Part shown: in pieces, positions 54,868 through 64,000 of the stretch
Layout: the number at the start of each line of letters is the position of its first letter
How positions within the stretch are numbered: the first letter of the stretch is position 1
Assembly (NCBI RefSeq): GCF_900129215.1
Contig: NZ_FQUQ01000002.1
Location: 558,001 to 622,000, forward strand
Reading direction: 5' to 3'
From: Pedobacter caeni
Lineage (GTDB): Bacteria > Bacteroidota > Bacteroidia > Sphingobacteriales > Sphingobacteriaceae
DNA length: 64,000 nt
Program-made: the position numbers and the translations under genes
Notes under the pieces: generated by a model
What the model was told of the DNA's origin: nothing
The model's database searches: none
The model's input: only the letters and a program-made list of their open reading frames with translations

Positions 54868-54885
54868 TTTGATAATGATATAAAG

Positions 54886-56334
54886 ATGAAGAGAAATCTA
54901 AAATTATATAGTATAATGCTGATTACAGTAGCGCTGGCTTCCTGTAAAGACCTGGTCAGCATCCCGGAACCGATAGGTTCGGTGACTACAAAAAAAGTAT
55001 TTGCTACCGATGCACAGGCAAATTCTGCAATGGCTGGTATTTATACCCGCATGATCAACAACGCCTTGGATGGGAATACCGGAACGCAAGGCTTTGCAAC
55101 GGGGATGTCTACTATTTTTGGAGGTATGTCTGCCAATGAACTGGTCACTGCCTCTACAGGAAGTGCTGATTATTTGTTTAATACCAATCGGTTGCTGGCG
55201 GATAATGGCTCATCAACAAAGATTTGGGTCACGGCTTACGATGCAGTTTATGGCGCCAATGCGGTGATAGAAGGAATTGAAGCGTCAGTTTCCGAAAAGC
55301 TGCACGACGATGTCAGGAAAAGACTAACGGGCGAAGCAAAATTTATCCGCGCATTTTCCTATTTCTACCTCGTCAATTTTTTTGGAGAGGTTCCGATGGC
55401 CCTTACCATCGATTTCAATAAGACGGTGAACATGAAAAAGACCCCTAAGGCTGAGGTTTATGCGCAGATGATCAAAGACCTTCAGGAGGCGAAAAATCTA
55501 TTGCCGGATAATTTTTCAGGTGCTGCAGGCGAAAGAATTTTACCTACCAAATGGGCTGCCACGGCTTTACTAGCCAGGATTTATTTATACGCGGGGGATT
55601 ACTCGAATGCTGCAGCTCAGGCAAGCGATGTGATCAGTCAATCTGCATTATTCCAACTGCCTGCAGACTTAAATGAGGTATTTTTGAAAAATAGCCAGGA
55701 GGCGATCTGGCAATTACAACAAGGTGACCTTCCTGCTAATGGAAAAGCTACACCTGAGGGGTATACACTGGTGGCTAACAAAGCAACGATCCCAAACAAC
55801 CGCCCTTTTTTCCATATGTCAGATGAATTGAAAAATGATTTTGAAATGAACGACCAGCGTAAAACAGCCTGGACCTGGAATGAAACAGCTGCTGGTAAAG
55901 AAGTTTATTATCCCTACAAATACAAAGTTGGCACTTATAACGCCCGGGAAGGGGTAATGACGGAGTACTATATGGTGATGAGGCTGGCCGAACAATACCT
56001 GATCCGGGCAGAGGCGCGGGCACTTGCAAACCAATCGCTGAATCTGGCCATCGCCGACCTGAATGTGATCCGTCGTCGTGCGGGGCTGGACGACCTGCCG
56101 GCAACGCTTTCCAAACCAGAGGTCATTCTGGCCATCGAACATGAAAAGGAAATAGAACTTTTTGCAGAATGGGGACACCGGTTTTTTGACCTGAAGAGAA
56201 CGGGAAGGGCACATGATGTCCTCTCTGCAGTCCCAATTAAGCAGCCCTGGAATGGAGATAACCAGTTTCTTTACCCAATCCCGAGAACAGAAATTATTGC
56301 GAACCAAAATCTGATTCAAAATCCGGGTTATTAA
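54886..56334 (+). CDS. SusD/RagB-family lipoprotein
   Basis: 482 residues with a lipoprotein signal (YSIMLITVALASCKD; Cys20). Helical repeats and the C-terminal YPIPRTEIIANQNLIQNPGY block identify the family. It starts 18 bases after susC. Unlike the first module, no terminator follows; instead an 81-base element with inverted ends and then the ABC ATPase gene come on the same strand. Confidence 0.93.
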   Translation: MKRNLKLYSIMLITVALASCKDLVSIPEPIGSVTTKKVFATDAQANSAMAGIYTRMINNALDGNTGTQGFATGMSTIFGGMSANELVTASTGSADYLFNTNRLLADNGSSTKIWVTAYDAVYGANAVIEGIEASVSEKLHDDVRKRLTGEAKFIRAFSYFYLVNFFGEVPMALTIDFNKTVNMKKTPKAEVYAQMIKDLQEAKNLLPDNFSGAAGERILPTKWAATALLARIYLYAGDYSNAAAQASDVISQSALFQLPADLNEVFLKNSQEAIWQLQQGDLPANGKATPEGYTLVANKATIPNNRPFFHMSDELKNDFEMNDQRKTAWTWNETAAGKEVYYPYKYKVGTYNAREGVMTEYYMVMRLAEQYLIRAEARALANQSLNLAIADLNVIRRRAGLDDLPATLSKPEVILAIEHEKEIELFAEWGHRFFDLKRTGRAHDVLSAVPIKQPWNGDNQFLYPIPRTEIIANQNLIQNPGY

Positions 56335-56350
56335 TTCTTAAAAAAATACG

Positions 56351-56431
56351 ACCGTCATCCCCATGAAATGTGGTGATGAGCACCTGCAATAAAATTGCGG
56401 AACAGGAATCCCTTTGCCTGGAGATGACGGT
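56351..56431. repeat. REP/MITE-like element with 9-bp inverted ends
   Basis: ACCGTCATC (56351-56359) and GATGACGGT (56423-56431) are perfect inverted ends around 63 bases. Inside, GCAAT/ATTGC (56386-56398) and CAGG/CCTG can form arms, so the RNA would be branched. CGTCATC-type ends are common in REP and small mobile repeats. Copy number in the genome is not known. Confidence 0.45.
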
Positions 56432-56472
56432 TAAACCGACTTATAAAAACTTATCAAATTCAATAAAAAACT

Positions 56473-57396
56473 ATGGAACCAATCGTTCGTATCTCTGGAC
56501 TTTCACACCGCTATAGTACCAGCTGGGCTATACGCGACATCAATATAGAAATTCCAAAAAGTGGGATTGTAGGTCTTCTCGGCTCCAATGGAGCAGGTAA
56601 ATCTACCACCATGAACATCCTTTGCGGTGTGCTGACACCCACTACGGGAAAGGTGATCATCAATGGCATAGACCTGAGCAAAGTACCCGAACTGGCCAAA
56701 CAGGAAATTGGCTTTTTGCCGCAAACACCCCCCTTGTATATGGACCTGACCGTAGATGAATACCTGAGGCATGCGGCGATTTTACGTTCGATAGAAAAGA
56801 CACAACTAAAATCAGCACTGGATGAAGTTAAGGAACGCTGTGGCCTTACCCACATCAGCAAAAGACTGATCAGGAATTTATCAGGTGGTTATAAACAAAG
56901 GGTAGGGATTGCACAGGCAATTGTCCACCATCCAAAGTTGGTGGTCTTTGATGAGCCGACAAATGGTCTGGATCCCAACCAGATCCTTGAAGTTCGTGCA
57001 CTGATCAAAGACATTGCCACAGAACGGGCGGTCATTCTCTCTACCCATATCCTGACGGAAGTACAATACCTCTGCAAAGACATCGTCATGATTGAAAGTG
57101 GACGGATTGTATTTGCCGATACGATGGAAGCTTTTGACAATTACATCGCTCCACACAGCATGTTGGTGATCCTGGAAAATGCGCCTCCGGCAGAAGCACT
57201 GATGGCCATAGAGGGTATTGTGAGAATAGAATCCCTCACTGAAAAGCAATTGCGGATCTATTTTAACGGCGACCGTAGCATTGCTGAATCTGTGGTGCTT
57301 GAAAGTGCAAAGCAGGGATGGCGACTGCGTGAGCTCAGCATGGAGAAAAACTCCCTGGATGAAACTTTTGCCCAATTGTCAAAAATATCTAACTAG
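56473..57396 (+). CDS. ABC transporter ATP-binding protein (GldA-like)
   Basis: 307 residues. Walker A GLLGSNGAGKST, signature LSGGYKQRVGIAQ, Walker B LVVFDEPTNGLDP and a His-loop STHILT are intact, and there is a C-terminal regulatory part of about 80 residues. It resembles GldA and other ATPases of drug or ABC-2 exporters. It lies 3 bases before the permease fusion gene and would power it. GldA, GldF and GldG act in gliding, but other homologues do not; no gliding role is claimed. Confidence 0.92.
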   Translation: MEPIVRISGLSHRYSTSWAIRDINIEIPKSGIVGLLGSNGAGKSTTMNILCGVLTPTTGKVIINGIDLSKVPELAKQEIGFLPQTPPLYMDLTVDEYLRHAAILRSIEKTQLKSALDEVKERCGLTHISKRLIRNLSGGYKQRVGIAQAIVHHPKLVVFDEPTNGLDPNQILEVRALIKDIATERAVILSTHILTEVQYLCKDIVMIESGRIVFADTMEAFDNYIAPHSMLVILENAPPAEALMAIEGIVRIESLTEKQLRIYFNGDRSIAESVVLESAKQGWRLRELSMEKNSLDETFAQLSKISN

Positions 57397-57399
57397 CGT

Positions 57400-59670
57400 A
57401 TGAAAAAAATTGTACAGATAGCCAGACTGGAACTCAGCCTGCTATTTTATTCTCCGATTGCCTGGCTGCTGATCCTGGTTTTATTTATGCAGATGGCATT
57501 GACCTTTATGTCGTCCATCGCCGAAATACAGTACCTCCAGGAGTTTATTCCTGTTACCGGTATATCAGAAAGACTATTTACCACAAAGATCGGCTCAGAC
57601 ACAGTTCCTGTTGGAATATTCCGGACCATGCTGGGCAGTTTATACCTGTATACGCCACTCATTACCATGGGCATCATCAGCCGGGAAATGAATTCCGGAA
57701 CCATCAGATTGCTCTATTCTTCACCGGTTAAACTAAGCCAGATGGTGTATGGAAAATTTCTGGCAATGATCAGCTATAACCTGGTTATTGTGGCTTTAAT
57801 GAGTCTTTATGTTCTTGCGGGCGCCTTATTTGTTCAGCATTTCGATTATCCATATGTATTGGTCGCACTATTGGCTTCCTTTCTGTTAATGAGTGCTTAT
57901 TCGGCGATCGGAATCTTTATGTCGAGCTTAACCACTTATCAGGTGATCGCAGCCATCGGTACTTTTGCCGTACTGGCTTTCATGAACTATATCGGGAGGT
58001 TCGGGCAAGGCATGGATTTCGTCCGGGACCTTACATTTAGCCTTTCCATGCCAAGTCGTGCAGAGCGAATGGTCGAAGGCTTACTAACCAGCAGAGACGT
58101 CATCTATTACCTGGTAATCTCCGGCATTTTCCTTGGTTTTACCATTGTCAGACTCGAACTGGCCAGGGCCTCACGACCCATTGCACAGCAAGCGTTTAGA
58201 TATACGCTCGTTTTAATTGTTGGCTTAGTGGTAGCTTATATCAGCTCCAGACAACCCATGATTGCCTATTACGATGCCACGGCAACCAAAGCCAATACCA
58301 TCGTTAAAGCGACTCAGGAAATACTGAAACAAATCGGAGATGAGCCTATTGAAATGACAGAATACATTAACATAATGGACGAAAGGTATGACTATGGCGC
58401 TCCTGTGAACCGTATTTCAGGCATCGCCCGATGGGAACCTTATCTGCGCTTTAAATCCAATATTAAATTAAACTGGGTTTACTATAACAGCAGCTTTGAT
58501 ACTAAGGCCTTTGCAGAAAGGGCAAGAGCTTTGGACGCGGATACAGCAGACTTTCTGACACCGGAAGCGATCCGCAAACAGGTAGACCTGAGCGGAGAAG
58601 ATGGTCATCTGTTGATACAACTGAAATACAAAGGAAAAACGACTTTTTTACGCACCTTTTTCGACGGTGCATTCTGGCCTAAGGAAGCAGAAACTGCTGC
58701 GGCATTAAAAAGACTGATCGTGACTCCAGCTAAAATTGTTTTTGCTACAGACGGTTATCAGCGAAGCGTGGATAAAGTCGGAGACCGTGATTACAAACAG
58801 TTTTTCAATGTTAAAACCTCGAGGGAAGCCCTGATCAATCATGGATTTGATATCGACAGCATTTCCATCGAGAACGACGAAATCCCGAATGGCATTGCCA
58901 CATTGGTGATCGGGGATCCCAGGGTTGCCTTCAGCGCAACCGCATTAGTCAAGCTTCAAAAATACATCACAGCAGGAGGAAATCTGTTGATTGCCGGAGA
59001 ACCGGGTAAACAAACGGTACTGAATCCAGTTCTGAACTTGCTGGGGATAAGTGTGTTAAATGGAACGCTCGTTCAGCGCAGCAGAGATTACTCTTATGGG
59101 ATTGTGACACCGACATTCACAACGGCAGCAGTGGCGATGAGCCCTGCAATAAAAACATATTATGACGACAAATCTGTGGTATCCATGCCGGGGGCTGTTG
59201 CATTAAATGTAGCAAACAAAAGCATTTTTGAGGTCCGGCCAATATTGGTAACCGATGCTAAAAGGAGTTGGATCAAAAACGGAACTTTTGTGCTGGACTC
59301 GGCTGCGCTGGTGTTTGACGCGAAGAATGGCGATCAGCAAGGCGCTTTTCCGGCAACGGTCATCCTGACCAGGAAATTGAACCAAAAAGAGCAGCGGATC
59401 ATGGTTTCCGGAGATGCAGACTTCATGAGCAATAAAGAACTGATCAGAGGCAATATGGCAACAGCAAATAATGCTTTTGTACTCAACCTCTTTAAGTGGT
59501 TTGCCTACGAACAATTTCCCATAGACATGACCAAAATTGAGTCCATAGATAATAAGCTGGAACTGAGTGATGCTGGGCTGAAAACTTTACAAATAATGTA
59601 TTATGGGGTGATTCCAGGTACCATACTGTTGCTGGGAGTGGTTTTGCTTGCCCGAAGAAAACGTAAATAA
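57400..59670 (+). CDS. ABC-2-type permease fused to a GldG-like domain
   Basis: 756 residues. The N-terminal about 265 residues have six membrane segments with the ABC-2/GldF pattern (TMGIISREMNSGTIRLLYSSPV). The next 460 residues form a large soluble domain like GldG and DUF4350-type proteins (for example LVIGDPRVAFSATALVKLQKYITAGGNLLIAGEP). One last membrane segment sits near 728-748. GldF and GldG are often separate; here they are one chain. It partners the ATPase upstream and ends two bases before the MutS-like gene. Confidence 0.87.
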   Translation: MKKIVQIARLELSLLFYSPIAWLLILVLFMQMALTFMSSIAEIQYLQEFIPVTGISERLFTTKIGSDTVPVGIFRTMLGSLYLYTPLITMGIISREMNSGTIRLLYSSPVKLSQMVYGKFLAMISYNLVIVALMSLYVLAGALFVQHFDYPYVLVALLASFLLMSAYSAIGIFMSSLTTYQVIAAIGTFAVLAFMNYIGRFGQGMDFVRDLTFSLSMPSRAERMVEGLLTSRDVIYYLVISGIFLGFTIVRLELARASRPIAQQAFRYTLVLIVGLVVAYISSRQPMIAYYDATATKANTIVKATQEILKQIGDEPIEMTEYINIMDERYDYGAPVNRISGIARWEPYLRFKSNIKLNWVYYNSSFDTKAFAERARALDADTADFLTPEAIRKQVDLSGEDGHLLIQLKYKGKTTFLRTFFDGAFWPKEAETAAALKRLIVTPAKIVFATDGYQRSVDKVGDRDYKQFFNVKTSREALINHGFDIDSISIENDEIPNGIATLVIGDPRVAFSATALVKLQKYITAGGNLLIAGEPGKQTVLNPVLNLLGISVLNGTLVQRSRDYSYGIVTPTFTTAAVAMSPAIKTYYDDKSVVSMPGAVALNVANKSIFEVRPILVTDAKRSWIKNGTFVLDSAALVFDAKNGDQQGAFPATVILTRKLNQKEQRIMVSGDADFMSNKELIRGNMATANNAFVLNLFKWFAYEQFPIDMTKIESIDNKLELSDAGLKTLQIMYYGVIPGTILLLGVVLLARRKRK

Positions 59671-59672
59671 TT

Positions 59673-62342
59673 ATGAGCTTTATAACCGATAAACAAACGA
59701 TAGATGATCTGAATATCTTCGCTAAATCAGGAAGCGATTCGATCTATCATATTTTTAATAAAACCTATACGCAGGGTGCCGCATCCCTGCTGGAAGAACT
59801 GTTCCGGAATCCGCTTTCGGACGAAAAAGCAATCAATGAACGTGTGGCCGTGCTGAAGTATTTCAGGGAAAATAAAATCACTTTCCCTCTGCAGGGAAAC
59901 CGTTTTGAAGAGGCAGAGAGGTATCTCGCCAACACAGACCCGCGCAGCCGACTTTCCAACCAGGGCTTTAGCATGGCCGATTTTAAAGCAGCCACGCAAA
60001 GTGTGATGGCGCTGATGGAGATTTTGCAGGGACTGAAAGTCTTTATGCAGAACCTTCATAGCAAAGCAGCGAACAATCCCTACGGAACAGAAGTGACAGA
60101 GGTACTGGCCTTGCTAAATTCAAGGGAGCTGGAACTTATTTTTACCGACCATGGGAAAGGCAAAATCTCTTCAGGAAAGATTGTAGAGTATGACAATATT
60201 CTAAGGTTTCAGCAACATGCCCTGCTGGAAAAAATATTGCAGCATATTTATCACCTGGATGTGTATTGTTCTATCGCCAGGGTAGCGGAAGAAAGGGGGT
60301 ATCACTTCGCAACCGCATTAAAGCGTGATGCCAACCGCTTACAATTACAGGGAGTATATCATCCCTTACTGCATAAGCCGGTGGCCAATTCCTTAGAGAT
60401 GACGCCGGATAGCAATATTGTTTTCCTAACAGGGGCCAATATGGGCGGTAAGTCTACCTTCATGAAATCGTTAAGTATTGCCATGTATCTGGCACATCTG
60501 GGTTTTCCGATAGCAGCCAGACATATGGAGTTTTCGGTATGCGATGGCATGTACACGACCATTAATTTGCCCGATAACCTGGCCATGGGCGCCAGTCATT
60601 TCTATGCGGAAGTACTGAGGGTAAAGAAGGTTGCGGTAGAGCTTGGTGCAGGCAAAAACCTGTTTGTCGTATTTGATGAGCTGTTTCGGGGCACAAATGT
60701 GAAGGATGCTTATGAGGGCACAATTTCCATCATGGAGGCCTTTGCCGGTAAACCACATTCGCTGTTTGTCATCTCCACCCATATCATGGAAGCAGGTGAG
60801 GTATTGCAGCAAAAATGCCGCAATATGATTTTTCGCTACCTGCCTACACGTATGGAAAACGGCAAACCTGTTTATACCTATACACTTACAGAAGGCATTA
60901 CCGACGACCGTCATGGGATGATCATCATTAACAATGAGGGGGTGCTCGAGCTGATCAGTCATGAAAAGGAGGCAAAGAAAATACAGGACACTTTTACTGC
61001 GGATAAACAAACCATAGAAGATTTAAACCTTCAGGGTAAATTCAAACAGCAATCGATATATAGCTTATTTAATCACCTGCAAACCCGGGGTGGGGAGAAG
61101 GAACTGGAAGGGATGTTTGCCCGACCATTGAATGCACCGGAACAAATCAACCAAAGAAGCTCAGTATTTGCTTTTTTTCAGCAGCATGGGGTAATTTTTC
61201 CAGTCATCCGTTCCCAGGTAGAATCTATGGAAGACTACCTGTCTGGCGGTGCAGGCGCAGCCTTGCCGGCAGTAGCTTGGGGCATTTTTGCCAAAAAGTT
61301 CAAACAAGCCCTTTTTCACAATGCGGAATTGCTGCAATTGCAGGCCGGCCAGTCGGTCACCATTGAGGTATTACAGGCCTTCCGGGATTTCTTTAAGGAA
61401 TTGTCAGGGAAAGGGCAGGTATCGGTTTATCAAAAGAAACTGGATATTGCTCAAAGGATCATTCAGGACAGCAGGCTGCAGCAGATCTTGAACAGGCCGG
61501 AGGAACAGCTTTCATTGATGCAGCTGATCCGAAACGACTATGTGATTCGCCATGCGATGATTGAGGAAATGGAAATCCTCTTGAAATTGATTTATGAGCT
61601 GGATGTATTCGTCGGCGTTGCAGCAGTTGCTGCCAAAGAAGGTTTTGTATATGCTAAAGCTTTGCCTGCAGCGCAGATGTTGCTGGATATGGAAGGATTC
61701 CGTCATCCGGGATTAAAAAAAGGGGTAAGCAATACCCTGCATTTAACCCGGGATCGCAATGTGTTGTTTTTAACCGGAGCTAACATGGCTGGTAAATCCA
61801 CCTTCATGAAATCGATGGGAATTGCGGTTTATCTGGCACATATGGGTTTCCCTATCGCTGCAAAAAGAATGGAATTTTCTGTTAAAGATGGCTTATTTTC
61901 CTCCATCAATGTTTCAGATAACCTGGATATGGGCTATAGTCATTTTTATGCAGAAGTATTGCGCACCAAAACGGTTGCACAGGCGGTTAACGAATCCCTT
62001 AATCTATACGTATTGTTTGATGAGTTGTTTAAAGGAACGAATGTAAAAGACGCTTATGATGCCACACTGGCAGTGACCAGGGCTTTTGCAGAAAACAGGA
62101 ACAGTTTCTTTGTCATTTCTACCCACATCATTGAAGTTGGGGAAGCTTTAGGCAAAGCATGTCAGAACCTGCAATTCTCTTTTCTGCCTACGGTGATGAA
62201 AGATGGCCTGCCAACTTATCCATATACGCTTACAACTGGAATTACCAGCGACAGACAAGGAATGATCATCATTGAAAATGAAAAGATCGTTGAGATCATC
62301 CAGGCAAACGATCCATTAAGACCTAACCTCAATCAGCATTAA
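59673..62342 (+). CDS. Tandem-duplicated MutS-like ATPase without mismatch-recognition domain
   Basis: 889 residues in two homologous halves of about 448 residues (first 1 to about 440, second about 441-889). Each half has a helical core and the MutS ATPase: Walker A GANMGGKST (254-262) and GANMAGKST (702-710), the SHFYAEVLR loop, Walker B LFVVFDELFRGTN or LYVLFDELFKGTN, and STHI. There is no N-terminal mismatch-binding or connector domain, so mismatch repair is unlikely. MutS normally dimerises, so the chain may be a covalent dimer. It is two bases from the permease gene and one base from the M16 gene. Function unknown. Confidence 0.85.
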   Translation: MSFITDKQTIDDLNIFAKSGSDSIYHIFNKTYTQGAASLLEELFRNPLSDEKAINERVAVLKYFRENKITFPLQGNRFEEAERYLANTDPRSRLSNQGFSMADFKAATQSVMALMEILQGLKVFMQNLHSKAANNPYGTEVTEVLALLNSRELELIFTDHGKGKISSGKIVEYDNILRFQQHALLEKILQHIYHLDVYCSIARVAEERGYHFATALKRDANRLQLQGVYHPLLHKPVANSLEMTPDSNIVFLTGANMGGKSTFMKSLSIAMYLAHLGFPIAARHMEFSVCDGMYTTINLPDNLAMGASHFYAEVLRVKKVAVELGAGKNLFVVFDELFRGTNVKDAYEGTISIMEAFAGKPHSLFVISTHIMEAGEVLQQKCRNMIFRYLPTRMENGKPVYTYTLTEGITDDRHGMIIINNEGVLELISHEKEAKKIQDTFTADKQTIEDLNLQGKFKQQSIYSLFNHLQTRGGEKELEGMFARPLNAPEQINQRSSVFAFFQQHGVIFPVIRSQVESMEDYLSGGAGAALPAVAWGIFAKKFKQALFHNAELLQLQAGQSVTIEVLQAFRDFFKELSGKGQVSVYQKKLDIAQRIIQDSRLQQILNRPEEQLSLMQLIRNDYVIRHAMIEEMEILLKLIYELDVFVGVAAVAAKEGFVYAKALPAAQMLLDMEGFRHPGLKKGVSNTLHLTRDRNVLFLTGANMAGKSTFMKSMGIAVYLAHMGFPIAAKRMEFSVKDGLFSSINVSDNLDMGYSHFYAEVLRTKTVAQAVNESLNLYVLFDELFKGTNVKDAYDATLAVTRAFAENRNSFFVISTHIIEVGEALGKACQNLQFSFLPTVMKDGLPTYPYTLTTGITSDRQGMIIIENEKIVEIIQANDPLRPNLNQH

Positions 62343-62343
62343 T

Positions 62344-64000
62344 ATGTTACTTAAATATAAATCTTTAAACCTGCTTTTCATTGCAGCGTTATGCATTCCA
62401 TTGGCTTGTAAAACACAGTTGGATACACAAGTACTTCCCCTGGATCCGCAAGTGCGTACAGGGAAATTACCGAACGGCTTTACGTATTATATTCGAAAAA
62501 ATAAAACACCGGAAAAGCGGGTAATGATGTACCTCGCCATTAAAGCAGGTTCAATTCTGGAAACGGATGAGCAAAGGGGGGTGGCTCATTTTATAGAACA
62601 CATGAGCTTTAACGGAACGAAACATTTTCCTAAGAAGGCCCTGTCTGATTACCTGGAAAAATCTGGTATGCGTTTTGGCGCAGACATCAATGCCACTACA
62701 CTGCCTGATGAAACGGTGTACCAGTTGCCTTTGCCATCGGACCATCCGGAGTTCCTGGCCAATGGTTTGCAGATCATGCGCGACTGGGCGCAGGATGCCA
62801 ATATTGATGCAGAAGATGTGGAACGTGAGCGCCATGTCATCCTGGAAGAAAAACGGGTTCGTCAGGGAATTTCACAACGCTTTCAGGAGCAAAGTATTCC
62901 GCTTTATACCAATCAGTCGCGCTATGGCTCCCGTTTGCCCATTGGTAAAGAAGAAGTACTGTTGAAGGTAACACCCGAAGAGATCCGCCGCTTTTATAAA
63001 GATTGGTACCGGCCAAACCTGCAAGCCATACTGGTGGTTGGGGATGTGGATGTTGATCAGATGGAGAAAGACATCAAGGCTAAGTTCTCCGACCTGAAAA
63101 ACCCGGAAAAGGAGCAGGAGCGTACGGTTTATTCTGCGGCATTAACCGGCAAAAACCAGTATATGCAATTTATAGATCCGGAATGGGGAGGTGTTTCCCT
63201 GGAAATTGGCATGAAGCAAAAGGCCGATACCGTCATTACAGCTGGAGATTATCGTGCCAGTTTGTTGAAAAACCTGTTCCAGCAAATGCTGGCTGCAAGG
63301 TTCAGGCAAATGTCCATTGTGGGGATTGTGCCCTTAACAGGTGGATTGAATTCTTTTTATGTGAACATCACGACCAAACCAGCCGAAACTGAACCGGCAT
63401 TGAAAAGCGTATGGCTTGAACTTCGTAAAATAGAAGAACAGGGATTTACAGAAGCTGAGCTGGAGCGTATAAAGAAAAGTTATTTGCTTAAGCTGTCTGA
63501 ATTTCTGCAGGAGAAAGATAAAACGCCTTCGGAAGTTTTGATCAAACCTTACTTACAACATTTCCTGACTGGACAGGCTGCGCCAGGTATCGTCAAAGAA
63601 TACGAATTGTCCAATGCGCTGATTCCGGATATCAGCTTAAAAGAGCTGAATGCGCAGATGAAAATTTACCTGAAAAATACAGATAGGGACATCATTGTGA
63701 AATCCTCTGCAGCCAATAAAGCCTTTTTGCCAACTGAGGCGGCGATATTGAGCTGGATAGAAAATGTTTATGCGCAAACGCTTCCACCTTATGTAGATGA
63801 TGTTCTTAGTGTGCCGTTGCTCAAAAAGGAACCGAAAGCCGGAAAGATTACCGCAGTTGATGCCATAAACCCAGGTGGCCTGCAAAAGATGACCCTAAGC
63901 AACGGCGTAAAGGTAATCCTGAAGAAAACAGATTTTCAGAATAACCAGGTCTTGTTTAAAGGATTTGCCGGGGGGGGAGCCTCTCTGTCTGCCGATGCAG
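62344..64000 (+). CDS. M16 (insulinase-type) zinc peptidase lipoprotein, partial at the right edge
   Basis: Open to the window end, 552 codons seen. A lipoprotein signal (LNLLFIAALCIPLACK) is followed by an M16 domain with the inverted zinc motif H82-x-x-E85-H86 (AHFIEHMSF), then a second M16 repeat beginning LSNGVKVILKKT near the edge. M16 peptidases cut small peptides. The start one base after the MutS-like stop and the shared strand place it in the SusCD/ABC/MutS cluster, where it may process imported peptides. Confidence 0.9.
   Translation, partial: MLLKYKSLNLLFIAALCIPLACKTQLDTQVLPLDPQVRTGKLPNGFTYYIRKNKTPEKRVMMYLAIKAGSILETDEQRGVAHFIEHMSFNGTKHFPKKALSDYLEKSGMRFGADINATTLPDETVYQLPLPSDHPEFLANGLQIMRDWAQDANIDAEDVERERHVILEEKRVRQGISQRFQEQSIPLYTNQSRYGSRLPIGKEEVLLKVTPEEIRRFYKDWYRPNLQAILVVGDVDVDQMEKDIKAKFSDLKNPEKEQERTVYSAALTGKNQYMQFIDPEWGGVSLEIGMKQKADTVITAGDYRASLLKNLFQQMLAARFRQMSIVGIVPLTGGLNSFYVNITTKPAETEPALKSVWLELRKIEEQGFTEAELERIKKSYLLKLSEFLQEKDKTPSEVLIKPYLQHFLTGQAAPGIVKEYELSNALIPDISLKELNAQMKIYLKNTDRDIIVKSSAANKAFLPTEAAILSWIENVYAQTLPPYVDDVLSVPLLKKEPKAGKITAVDAINPGGLQKMTLSNGVKVILKKTDFQNNQVLFKGFAGGGASLSADA

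Noticed and set aside
1..64000. CRISPR array, insertion sequence, integrase or prophage
   Set aside because: No regular spaced repeats, transposase or integrase genes were seen in the window.

Overview
The window looks like a chromosomal segment of a Bacteroidota soil bacterium of the Sphingobacteriaceae, most like Pedobacter. The evidence is two ECF sigma / FecR anti-sigma / SusC / SusD modules, a fused hisB, BatA-type and DUF4199-type proteins, an AT-leaning base composition, TAnnTTTG-type promoters and A-rich rather than Shine-Dalgarno leaders. The genus is an inference.

Layout. (1) 1-5703, minus strand: histidine operon hisG-hisD-hisC-hisB-hisH-hisA-hisF, with hisF cut by the left edge. 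A promoter-like box and a perfect hairpin lie upstream of hisG. (2) 5994-12122, plus: lipoprotein L,D-transpeptidase, a BatA-like membrane protein, a dihydroorotase homologue that has lost metal-binding residues, an acidic unknown and a DUF4199-like membrane protein, closed by a terminator. (3) 12233-19638, plus: two family-2 glycosyltransferases, a membrane protein, a GH3-like adenylating enzyme, dxr, rseP and hscB, tightly packed and closed by a terminator. (4) 19719-20190: a small membrane protein and tRNA-Leu(CAA) with a good promoter and terminator.

(5) 20366-40283 is an accessory region with frequent strand switches. It holds an AraC regulator beside an amidase, a probable zinc peptidase, membrane and outer-membrane proteins, a Crp-like regulator, an EmrB/TolC/EmrA-type efflux operon with a divergent AraC regulator, and a DoxX-like protein with a Cys-rich tail. 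It also holds a CadC-like membrane regulator, a free-standing seven-blade sensor propeller, an HxlR/SDR pair, and a hydrolase with a phosphotransferase. Two decayed regulator remnants (Crp-type near 25.2 kb, AraC-type near 26.8 kb) show past rearrangement.

(6) 40503-47251: first sigma/FecR/SusC/SusD module. (7) 47367-49001: ABC-F protein between terminators. (8) 49377 to the right edge: second sigma/FecR/SusC/SusD module, followed on the same strand by an ABC ATPase, an ABC permease fused to a GldG-like domain, a tandem-duplicated MutS-like ATPase and an M16 zinc peptidase cut by the edge.

How the genes may work together. Cluster 8 is the best candidate for an undescribed system. The SusCD pair would import a ligand, perhaps a peptide, and the M16 lipoprotein could process it. 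Why a double MutS-type ATPase without mismatch-recognition domains sits with an inner-membrane ABC system is unexplained. Both fecR-susC gaps have the same layout: a 9-codon ORF about 43 nt after fecR, then a hairpin, then a long leader to susC. This may be an undescribed leader control of SusC genes.
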